Origin: Desulfurobacteriaceae bacterium
GTDB lineage: Bacteria; Aquificota; Aquificia; Desulfurobacteriales; Desulfurobacteriaceae
Length of the DNA stretch: 6,109 bases
Direction: 5' to 3'
Assembly: GCA_027064485.1 (NCBI GenBank)
Contig: JAMOPR010000281.1
Span: 1-6,109, forward strand
Positions 1-6,109 of the stretch are shown one piece after another. A program made the position numbers and the translations under genes. The notes below the pieces were generated by a model. It was not told the origin of the DNA, searched no databases, and saw only the letters and a program-made list of their open reading frames with translations. How positions within the stretch are numbered: position 1 is the first letter of the stretch; the number at the start of each line of letters is the position of its first letter.

Positions 1-894
1 GGCGACGCCATAGGAAGTTCCGTAGGCTGGAGAAATTTTCTAAAAAAGTTGGGGAAAAACGTTAAAGTTGTTTTAAGAGACAGAATTCCCTACTTCTTTG
101 ACTTTATTCCGGGTATTAACGACGTTGAGGTGAAGGAGGAAATAAACGAAGATTTTGACTGGGTGATAATTACAGACGTTTCCGAATTGAAAAGGACGGG
201 CTTTGATTCTATTCCGGCTAAAAACTCCATAGTTATAGACCACCACATAACGGCAGAACCTTTCTCAGACTACTATATAGTAGAACCTGAGATTTCGAGC
301 ACCTGCGAGCTTTCCTATCACATAATGAAGTTGATTGACGATTCGCTGATAGACAGAAGTGTGGCTCTTCCCATTTATACAGGGATAGTTACGGATACGG
401 GAAATTTCAGCTATACAAATACTTCTCCTGAAACTCACTGCGTAGCTTCTGAGCTTATAAAGAGGGGAGCAGAACCCTACTTGGTGAGAAGGAACATTTC
501 GGAAAGAAATCGGATAAACCGCTTCAAGCTACTTGAGCTGGTTTTGAGAACTTTAGACTTCGCCCTTGAAGGGAAGGTAGCCCACATAACCGTTTACAGG
601 CGCTTTTTGGAGGAAACCAAAGCGTATCCAGAAGAGACAGAAGGCTTTATCAATTACCCCCGTTCCATAGAGGGGGTAGAAGTAGCTGTGTTCTTTAAAG
701 AGATAGAGGAGGGGAAGTGGAAAATTTCTTTAAGGTCAAAAGGCAGCGTTAATGTAGCTTTCGTTGCGAAAAGGTTTGGCGGTGGCGGTCACGCTATGGC
801 TGCCGGTTTTGAGACAGAAGGAAACCTTGAAGATATAAAGAAAGAGTTGTTTAGAGAACTTCAAATAGAATTTGATAAAATATCAAAAATTTAA
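1..894 (+). CDS. nrnA: DHH/DHHA1 phosphoesterase, NrnA-like (5' truncated)
   Basis: Seen: the frame is open from base 1, so the start lies before the window; a TTG at 49 is internal, because the codons before it encode GDAIGSSVGW, the end of DHH motif I (normally DGDAIGS). The visible 297 residues also hold motif II (IITDVSE), the DHH triad as VIDHH with D80-H81-H82, motif IV around TDTGNFSYTNTSPETH, and the C-terminal DHHA1 substrate-binding signature GGGGHAMAAGF near residues 260-270. Known of the family: NrnA-type enzymes are Mn-dependent cytosolic phosphoesterases that remove mononucleotides from 2-5 nt RNAs and dinucleotides such as pGpG, and many also dephosphorylate pAp. Only about 20-25 N-terminal residues appear to be missing. 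The gene ends 12 bases before ahcY, in what looks like one operon. Family membership is secure; substrate preference (nanoRNA, pGpG or pAp) cannot be read from the sequence. Confidence 0.9.
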   Translation, partial: GDAIGSSVGWRNFLKKLGKNVKVVLRDRIPYFFDFIPGINDVEVKEEINEDFDWVIITDVSELKRTGFDSIPAKNSIVIDHHITAEPFSDYYIVEPEISSTCELSYHIMKLIDDSLIDRSVALPIYTGIVTDTGNFSYTNTSPETHCVASELIKRGAEPYLVRRNISERNRINRFKLLELVLRTLDFALEGKVAHITVYRRFLEETKAYPEETEGFINYPRSIEGVEVAVFFKEIEEGKWKISLRSKGSVNVAFVAKRFGGGGHAMAAGFETEGNLEDIKKELFRELQIEFDKISKI

Positions 895-2165
<1,271 letters not shown>

Positions 2166-2166
<1 letters not shown>

Positions 2167-2516
2167 TGAAAGTAAACAAAGACTTGCTGGAAAAGGTTGA
2201 TTTTGAGAAGGGTAACGGGCTTGTTCCCGTTGTTGTTCAAGATATTGACACGAAAGTAGTTCTTATGTTAGCATACGCAAACAAAGAAGCCTTAATGAAA
2301 ACTATTGAAACGGGCTTTGCCCATTACTACTCCCGTTCCAGAAGGAAAATTTGGAAAAAGGGGGAAACGTCAGGAAACGTTCAAAGAATAGTGAAAATAC
2401 TTTTAGACTGCGATGAAGATACGCTACTTTACCTTGTAAAGCAGAAGGGAGTAGCCTGCCATACAGGAGAATACAGTTGTTTCTTTAGAACAGTTGCGGA
2501 GTTTGAAGATGAGTAG
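2166..2516 (+). CDS. hisI: Phosphoribosyl-AMP cyclohydrolase
   Basis: HisI opens the adenine ring of phosphoribosyl-AMP, the third step of histidine biosynthesis. Seen: 116 aa with the complete PRA-CH domain: the N-terminal [18 protein letters not shown], then [18 protein letters not shown], the metal-binding DCDEDT (D81, D83, D85 with C82), and the C-terminal [10 protein letters not shown] (C98, C105), which gives the usual Zn Cys set C82/C98/C105. I chose the ATG at 2166, which overlaps the ahcY stop by one base (TAATG) with GGGA five bases upstream; the frame continues up to a TTG at 2148, but that would add six unconserved residues inside ahcY. HisI is separate from HisE here, not the fused HisIE common in enterobacteria. 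The coupled spacing suggests co-translation with ahcY and hisE. Confidence 0.96.
2498..2501 (+). promoter_or_regulatory. Shine-Dalgarno of hisE inside hisI
   Basis: GGAG lies seven bases before the ATG at 2509. It favours this ATG over the in-frame TTG at 2494 and is embedded in the last codons of hisI. Confidence 0.55.
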
Positions 2517-2799
2517 AATTGGAGAAGTTCTTGATAGGCTATACGAGATAGTGGAAGAAAGAAAAAGAACCATGCCTCAAGGTTCTTATACTGCCAAGCT
2601 GTTTAAGGAGGGGGAAGACAGAATTCTTCAAAAGGTCGGGGAGGAAGCTGTAGAATCTATTTTGGCTTTAAAATCGGGAGATAAAAACCACGCAGTATAT
2701 GAGGTTGCGGACCTCATTTACCACTTAACCGTAGCTTTGGTTGATAAAGATATCAACTGGGAAGATGTGGGGAAAGAACTCAATAAGAGAATGAAGTGA
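2509..2799 (+). CDS. hisE: Phosphoribosyl-ATP pyrophosphohydrolase
   Basis: HisE removes pyrophosphate from phosphoribosyl-ATP (second step of histidine biosynthesis) and feeds the cyclohydrolase encoded just upstream. Seen: 96 aa, the normal size for stand-alone HisE, all-alpha and MazG-like. Signatures are the N-terminal helix [16 protein letters not shown], the conserved GSYTAKLF segment, KVGEEAVE (residues 42-49) and EVADLIYH (residues 65-72), whose acidic residues bind Mg2+. I chose the ATG at 2509, which overlaps hisI by 8 bases and has GGAG seven bases upstream; a TTG at 2494 in the same frame lacks support. The stop TGA overlaps the next gene's ATG as TGATG, so the following sensor/GGDEF gene is probably translationally coupled to histidine synthesis genes. 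Identification is secure. Confidence 0.95.
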   Translation: MSRIGEVLDRLYEIVEERKRTMPQGSYTAKLFKEGEDRILQKVGEEAVESILALKSGDKNHAVYEVADLIYHLTVALVDKDINWEDVGKELNKRMK

Positions 2800-4019
2800 T
2801 GGACGGGAATATGGAAAAAAGAAACTTGGAGGAATTTATTCCTTATACTGATACCCTTAGGTTGCTTCAGCGTTTCTTTTCTCATTTGGGATGTTCTGCT
2901 GGGATTTTTGATGAAAATGGGAAGTTAAAGGTTTTTGACTACATAACGCCTTTCTGTAAACTGATTTATTCCAAAGTTCCTGAAAGGTGTGAAGCTGACC
3001 GAAGGCTCAGGTTTAGAAAGGCTTTAAAGCTTAGGAAGCCCTTTCTTCACAGGTGTTTTGCGGGTAAGTTGAATTTTGTTATCCCGCTGATTTATAAAGA
3101 TAATAAGAACGTTTACTTTCTGGGCGTAGCAGGAGGATGACAGGGGATTGAAAAATTTTCCCGGCGGGAAAGAGAACATATTAAAAAATTAGCTGAGGAG
3201 ATAGGCGTTTCTCCTGAAGAGCTTTTACTAATGGCTCAGGAAGATTACACCTTTGGGTGTAGAAGGGAAGGAGTTATCGTTCCTAAAGATGTTTCCAGAA
3301 AAAGCGTTCTTCTCTTTCAGTGCGGTCAGTTTTTGAAAGCTTTCCGCAGAAGGATAGATATTAAGAAGAATCCAGACTTCCCGAAGGACTGTGTAATAGT
3401 TCTCAACAGGCTGGAAGATTTCATCGCGGGAAACTTTCAGAAGAGGAAGCTTCCCGTTTCGGATAAATCGTATTTGAATACGGTTTTGGAAGCTTTCAAC
3501 GACCTTTCCGAAACGGTGAACTTTTACATTTCCGTGGTTATACCCGAAAAGGTCAGATATTTGGCTTTCAGAGATGCCCTTACTGATGTTTATAACCGTC
3601 ATTACCTTATGGAATACTTGAATCTATTGGAAGACCAAGAGGATTTGTTCCCCATAGGGATAATTTTTGTTGATATGGATGATTTGAAAAAGATTAATGA
3701 TACTTTTGGGCATAAGGTTGGAGATTTTTACATAGTTAAAGTGGCAGAAGCCATTAAGTTGTCTGTTAGAAGCAACGATAAGGTTTTCAGGATAGGGGGA
3801 GATGAGTTCATAATTTTGGTTTCAAGGGCTAACGAAGACATTTTAGAAAAAATAATTGAGAGGATACAGAAGCGCATAGATAAAATAAACGAGATGGAGA
3901 AGCTGTCCCCTCCCCTTTCCGTGAGCATCGGCTACTCTATATGGAAGTCTCATGACGTTCCTTTCCAAGAAGCATTAGAGGAGGCGGACAGCAACATGTA
4001 TAGGAAGAAGAAAGATTAA
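2799..4019 (+). CDS. PocR-domain diguanylate cyclase with in-frame TGA (probable selenoprotein)
   Basis: Seen: one reading frame of 406 residues, interrupted only by TGA at codon 114. Residues about 10-150 resemble the PocR ligand-sensing domain: ITPFCKLI (C53), ERCEADRR (C64), PFLHRCFAG (C86), FVIPLIY, then FLGVAGG before the TGA, and after it helical REREHIKKLAEEIG, the typical domain end. Residues about 255-406 form a complete GGDEF domain: DALTDVYNRHYL (D259), FVDMDDLKKINDTFGH (D292), I-site RSND (R324/D327) five residues before GGDEF (333-337), and a C-terminal ADSNMYRKKK. An active, product-inhibited c-di-GMP synthase is therefore expected; no membrane segment is visible, so it is cytosolic. 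I chose the ATG at 2799 (TGATG with hisE); a GTG at 2796 or ATG at 2811 is possible. Inference: TGA encodes selenocysteine, giving full-length product when decoded and a 113-aa fragment otherwise. The alternative is a recent nonsense mutation or sequencing error. Without readthrough, the GGDEF half would start at ATG 3231, which has no good ribosome site. Confidence 0.75.
3131..3136 (+). promoter_or_regulatory. Strong SD-like AGGAGG immediately before the in-frame TGA
   Basis: A perfect AGGAGG (coding the Gly-Gly before the TGA) touches an ATG at 3137-3139. That ATG opens only a four-codon frame (ATG ACA GGG GAT TGA). In the GGDEF frame the only nearby non-AUG candidate is ATT at 3147, ten bases downstream. 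The site could slow ribosomes at the TGA or allow reinitiation; it may equally be chance in a Gly-Gly sequence. Confidence 0.3.
3138..3140 (+). other. In-frame TGA, candidate selenocysteine codon (Sec114)
   Basis: The TGA is the only stop between 2799 and 4017 in this frame. Codons on both sides are clearly coding: upstream FLGVAGG, downstream QGIEKFSRREREH and a PocR-type helix. It falls where PocR relatives carry a Gly/Cys-rich turn (the Salmonella PocR sequence, from memory, has an LCGQV segment here), so a one-base relation to TGC/TGT (Cys) is plausible. A hairpin of SECIS geometry follows. Decoding as Sec is inference; the seen facts are the frame, the position and the hairpin. Confidence 0.65.
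3156..3172 (+). promoter_or_regulatory. SECIS-like hairpin downstream of the TGA
   Basis: TTTTCCC (3156-3162) pairs with GGGAAAG (3166-3172): three A-U pairs, three G-C pairs and one G-U closing pair, with a GGC loop. The loop starts 22 bases after the TGA. Bacterial SECIS elements are described as a stem of at least 4 bp whose apical loop begins with G and lies about 16-37 nt from the UGA; this fits. The stem uses two consecutive CGG Arg codons, which are uncommon in this AGA/AGG-preferring window, suggesting selection for RNA structure. The stem lacks the bulged U of the E. coli fdhF element. Confidence 0.55.
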
Positions 4020-4360
4020 TCTTTGCAAATCATCGGACCTAAAGGTTTCCCTGCAAAGAAGTGGAAGTGGATGTGGTAAACTTCCTGACCGCCGTCCTTG
4101 TTGCAGTTTATAAGAATTCTGTATCCCTTTTCATTAACTCCTAAATCTTTTGCTATTTTTTTGGCTACTAAGAATATGTGACCGATAAGCTCTTTGTGTT
4201 TTTCTTCAAGGTCGTTGACAGTTTCTATGTGTTCTTTTGGAATTATGAGGATGTGAATGGGAGCTTGGGGGTTAATGTCGTGAAAAGCCATTACTTTATC
4301 GTCTTCGTAAACGATTTTTGCAGGTAGCTCTTTTTTAACGATTTTGCAGAACACACACAT
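4016..4360 (-). CDS. HIT-family (histidine triad, HinT-like) nucleotide hydrolase
   Basis: HIT proteins of this branch hydrolyse adenosine or guanosine phosphoramidates and related nucleotide conjugates to NMP in the cytosol, usually as dimers. Seen: 114 aa, the normal size. The N-terminal CVFCKI (C2, C5) is the Zn-binding pair of the HinT branch; VYEDDKVMAFHDINPQAPIH and LIIPKEHI follow; the triad is H96-I-H98-F-H100, with H98 expected as nucleophile, in a conserved YHIHFHFFAGKPLGPM end. The ATG start at 4360 has AGGAGG six bases upstream (plus-strand 4367-4372), so it can be translated independently of the gene before it. Its stop overlaps the stop of the convergent GGDEF gene. The physiological substrate is unknown. 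Confidence 0.95.
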   Translation of the reverse strand: MCVFCKIVKKELPAKIVYEDDKVMAFHDINPQAPIHILIIPKEHIETVNDLEEKHKELIGHIFLVAKKIAKDLGVNEKGYRILINCNKDGGQEVYHIHFHFFAGKPLGPMICKD

Positions 4361-4366
4361 TTCTTA

Positions 4367-4372
4367 CCTCCT
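4367..4372 (-). promoter_or_regulatory. Shine-Dalgarno of the HIT gene
   Basis: AGGAGG on the minus strand, six bases before the ATG at 4360, lies in the 49-base gap (4361-4409) that separates this gene from the MNT gene. It is the strongest well-spaced ribosome site in the window. I see no convincing -35/-10 pair in the gap, so the gene may be co-transcribed with the genes before it. Confidence 0.8.
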
Positions 4373-4409
4373 GAAAAGATTAGTTTGTATTGTAAGTAGC
4401 ATTTGCTGT

Positions 4410-4703
4410 TTAGATTTCTACTCCTTTTAAAGCTTGCTTTTCTATATCTCTACTTATATCCCTGCTTACAACAACGTCAACTGGTTTGCCCAGTATGTTT
4501 TCAAGTTTAGAGGATAGCCTCAGCTTTTTTTTGAACAAGTTACTTTTCTCTTTTGGAATTATAAAAATATCTATATCTCCTCCCCTCTTTTCTTTCAGTC
4601 TGCTACCAAAAATGTATATTCTGCATTCTCCGAAAATTTGTAGCGCTTGCTCTTTTATTGTTTTAATCTCTGATTCGCTTAATCTTAGCTTCAATTCTTT
4701 CAA
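4410..4703 (-). CDS. MNT-type minimal nucleotidyltransferase (MntA-like antitoxin/AMPylase)
   Basis: Seen: 97 aa with a pol-beta nucleotidyltransferase core: a short N-terminal helix, IYIFGSRLKEKRGGDIDIFI containing G33-S34 and the metal-binding D43-x-D45 (spacing GSX8DXD), and a third carboxylate in PVDVVVS (D76). Known of the family: MNT proteins pair with HEPN proteins; in characterised MntA/HepT systems the MNT protein transfers AMP to a Tyr in the HEPN RX4HXY motif and so blocks its RNase activity. All three acidic residues are present, so catalysis is plausible. The start is TTG at 4703, with GAGG three bases upstream (plus-strand 4707-4710); no ATG exists near the start. The gene begins 41 bases inside the HEPN gene, in another frame, which implies coupled translation. 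Whether it acts as an antitoxin here is inference. Confidence 0.88.
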   Translation of the reverse strand: MKELKLRLSESEIKTIKEQALQIFGECRIYIFGSRLKEKRGGDIDIFIIPKEKSNLFKKKLRLSSKLENILGKPVDVVVSRDISRDIEKQALKGVEI

Positions 4704-5124
4704 CTACCTCTATAAGGTTTGGAGCGTTTTCTATTAAGTAGTTTATTGCTTCTATTCTTTCTTCTAAATTGAAAGGATATTCGTAGGATATTAAGTTTCT
4801 GACCTTTCTAAAATCACTCCAAGTGTCAATATCGATGATACCTTCTTTTTCTATTTCTCTCAAAACTTCAAGGAACGTTTTTCCTTCAGTTATAAATCCC
4901 GTTTGGTTGAGAAATTCTCTAAAAATTTTGGCTCCTATTAGGTCTTGCAACTTTGAAAACCTGAAGGCTAAAACGTCCAACATATCCTTTTCTTCTGCTG
5001 ATAAATTTTGAAATTTATGTAAGTTTAAAGGGTATAGGTGCTGTAGTCTATTTATTACATCTTTGAGCCTTTCTATGTGAAGTTGAGCTTCTTGTAAGTA
5101 GTTTTTGAGCCTGTTGAATTCCAT
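4663..5124 (-). CDS. HEPN-domain protein (HepT-like) with altered RX4HXY motif
   Basis: Seen: 153 aa, all-helical, with the HEPN-type segments LAFRFSKLQDLIGAKIF (about residues 52-68) and WSDFRKVRNLISYEYP (residues 102-117). The RX4HXY motif reads R109-N-L-I-S-Y114-E-Y116: the expected His is Tyr (TAC rather than CAC), while Arg and the final Tyr, the AMPylation site in characterised HepT, are kept. HEPN toxins of this class are RNases that depend on that His, so this protein may be catalytically weak or work differently, for example as a nucleotidyltransferase partner. I chose the ATG at 5124, which overlaps the transpeptidase stop as TGATG with AAGGA six bases upstream; a GTG at 5127 also precedes it in frame. 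Its 3' end overlaps the MNT gene by 41 bases, the typical toxin-first order. Confidence 0.85.
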   Translation of the reverse strand: MEFNRLKNYLQEAQLHIERLKDVINRLQHLYPLNLHKFQNLSAEEKDMLDVLAFRFSKLQDLIGAKIFREFLNQTGFITEGKTFLEVLREIEKEGIIDIDTWSDFRKVRNLISYEYPFNLEERIEAINYLIENAPNLIEVVERIEAKIKRIRD

Positions 5125-6109
5125 CACTTGTCCTTGAAGGTGTATCGGTAGTTTTTATAAAGTTTAGCAAAATTCATTGCAACTAATGCGGATATATCAT
5201 AACCGGTTATGTAGTATAGGCTTCCGTTGATTGCGAGCGAAGAGAAAGCCAATTTTTTGTTTCCTAACTCTAAAAATCCTGTGAACCATTCACACCTACC
5301 TTCGGGATAAGTTAATTCTGAAAGCGTGCCGGTTTTTCCCCCTATCGTCACGTAGGGAAATTTACGCTTTAAAATTCTAAAATACTTTTTATCGGAAGCT
5401 GTGCCTATTTTGATGGTTAGTAGCATCATTTCTTTTATCTCTTTGGCAGTTTTGGAAGATATTACGTTGCTGTCTATTTGAGGTTTGAATGAATATATTA
5501 CTTTGCCGTTTTTGATTATCTTGGAGATAAAAGAGGGTTTCAGCATAGTTCCGTTGTTTTCTATAGTTAGAGCGATTAAGGCTTCGTGAAAAGGGCTTAT
5601 TCGGGTTTCTCCCAATCCTGCGGCAGTTAAGGCTAAATCGTTGTCGTCAAGAGGTTTTCTTATAAATCCCCACGGGAAGTTGTAGTCGTGTCTGTTGAAT
5701 CCAAATCTTTTAGCGTATTTTAAAAGTTTTTCTTCGCCTAAAAGTCTCCCTAAGTTACCGAAAAACGGATTGGCTGAGGTGGCGAAGGATTTTGCAAAGT
5801 TACGTTTTAGCTTGTATGGACTGCTGAGCCATACGGTTGGCGAGCAGGAATCTCCTACACCGCCGCACAAAAGATTTGTATTTGGCGTGGCAATTCCTTC
5901 TTCAAGTGCGGCAGCAGCGGTAACGATTTTAAATGTTGAAGCTGCGGGAAATGTATTTTTGACGGTTAAATCGGGATAGTCGATGCTTGATACCGCCGTT
6001 AAAACTTTTCCCGTTTGGGGGTCTAATGCCACGTAGGCGCCGTATTTTAATTTGTAAGTTTTGAATATTCCTTTTACTTTTTCCTGCAGCTTAGGGTCTA
6101 TTGTAAAGA
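5124..6109 (-). CDS. Penicillin-binding protein, D,D-transpeptidase domain (5' truncated)
   Basis: The enzyme cross-links peptidoglycan peptides in the periplasm. Seen: the frame runs off the right edge; the GTG at 6032 is an internal Val, since the residues before it read TIDPKLQ and then YGAYVALDPQTGKVL, a standard opening of this domain. The visible 327 residues contain the active-site SxxK as AASTFK (about S57-K60), the SxN as SANPFF (about 111-113), an SPFHEALIALTIENNG helix typical of class B-like enzymes, and the KTG triad in GGKTGT (about 258-260). The protein ends about 70 residues after KTG with no extra domain. The N-terminal membrane anchor and any glycosyltransferase domain lie outside the window, so class A versus B is not settled; the sequence style suggests class B or a short PbpA-like protein. 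Its stop overlaps the HEPN start. Confidence 0.92.
   Translation of the reverse strand, partial: FTIDPKLQEKVKGIFKTYKLKYGAYVALDPQTGKVLTAVSSIDYPDLTVKNTFPAASTFKIVTAAAALEEGIATPNTNLLCGGVGDSCSPTVWLSSPYKLKRNFAKSFATSANPFFGNLGRLLGEEKLLKYAKRFGFNRHDYNFPWGFIRKPLDDNDLALTAAGLGETRISPFHEALIALTIENNGTMLKPSFISKIIKNGKVIYSFKPQIDSNVISSKTAKEIKEMMLLTIKIGTASDKKYFRILKRKFPYVTIGGKTGTLSELTYPEGRCEWFTGFLELGNKKLAFSSLAINGSLYYITGYDISALVAMNFAKLYKNYRYTFKDK
5131..5135 (-). promoter_or_regulatory. Shine-Dalgarno of the HEPN gene
   Basis: AAGGA on the minus strand, six bases before the ATG at 5124, lies inside the last codons of the transpeptidase gene. It supports 5124 over the GTG at 5127. Confidence 0.5.

Noticed and set aside
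3143..3162. Alternative hairpin GGGGA with TTCCC after the TGA
   Set aside because: It has only five pairs including a G-U, with a ten-base A/T-rich loop that starts 7 bases after the TGA. It is weaker than the GGC-loop stem that uses the same C residues, and it misses the SECIS distance range.
3231..4019. Stand-alone GGDEF protein starting at ATG 3231
   Set aside because: The ATG has no well-placed Shine-Dalgarno, and the 30 codons before it continue the PocR domain in the same frame back to the TGA. A single gene with a recoded or mutated codon explains both halves better.
4361..4409. Possible minus-strand promoter for the HIT gene (TACAAT hexamer)
   Set aside because: One TACAAT resembles a -10 box, but no acceptable -35 hexamer lies about 17 bases upstream, so I do not call a promoter.
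4486..5011. Plus-strand open frames opposite the MNT and HEPN genes
   Set aside because: The translations are low-complexity Ser/Leu/Phe-rich, as expected from the complement of Lys/Glu-rich helical proteins, and have no ribosome site of note.

Overview
The window most likely comes from a thermophilic, deep-branching bacterium, with the Aquificota (Desulfurobacterium/Thermovibrio type) as my best guess. The reasons are Lys/Glu-rich proteins, strong AGA/AGG use for Arg, very tight gene packing, split hisI and hisE genes placed among unrelated genes, and a compact adenosylhomocysteinase of 419 aa. This assignment is inference; there is no rRNA or other phylogenetic marker here.

Plus strand, positions 1-4019: a tightly coupled run of genes. 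A 5'-truncated DHH/DHHA1 phosphoesterase (NrnA type) is followed after 12 bases by ahcY. Then come hisI (1-base overlap), hisE (8-base overlap) and a PocR-domain/GGDEF diguanylate cyclase gene (1-base overlap). The last gene is the highlight. Its frame is open from 2799 to 4019 except for one in-frame TGA at 3138-3140. The 30 codons between this TGA and the next ATG read as the missing end of the PocR sensor domain, so both halves belong to one gene. The TGA lies at or near a Cys position of the PocR fold. A stem-loop with a GGC loop follows 22 bases after it and matches the described geometry of a bacterial SECIS element. I interpret the gene as a probable selenocysteine-containing c-di-GMP synthase; a nonsense mutation or sequencing error is the main alternative.

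Minus strand, positions 4016-6109 (transcribed right to left): a 5'-truncated penicillin-binding transpeptidase runs off the right edge. A HEPN-domain protein, an MNT nucleotidyltransferase (together a MntA/HepT-like pair) and a HIT-family hydrolase follow it. The HEPN start overlaps the transpeptidase stop (TGATG), the HEPN and MNT genes overlap by 41 bases, and the HIT gene has its own strong Shine-Dalgarno. The HEPN protein has Tyr where the catalytic His of the RX4HXY motif is expected. The two gene runs converge at 4016-4019, where both stop codons share a TTAA palindrome, with no visible terminator.

Functionally, the plus-strand run joins nucleotide turnover (NrnA), the methyl cycle (AhcY), histidine steps 2 and 3 (HisE, HisI) and c-di-GMP synthesis. 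NrnA-type enzymes can degrade pGpG, the breakdown product of c-di-GMP, so the first and last genes may be linked through that messenger. No tRNA, rRNA, CRISPR array, IS element or gene-free stretch over 300 bases is present; the longest gap is the 49 bases at 4361-4409.
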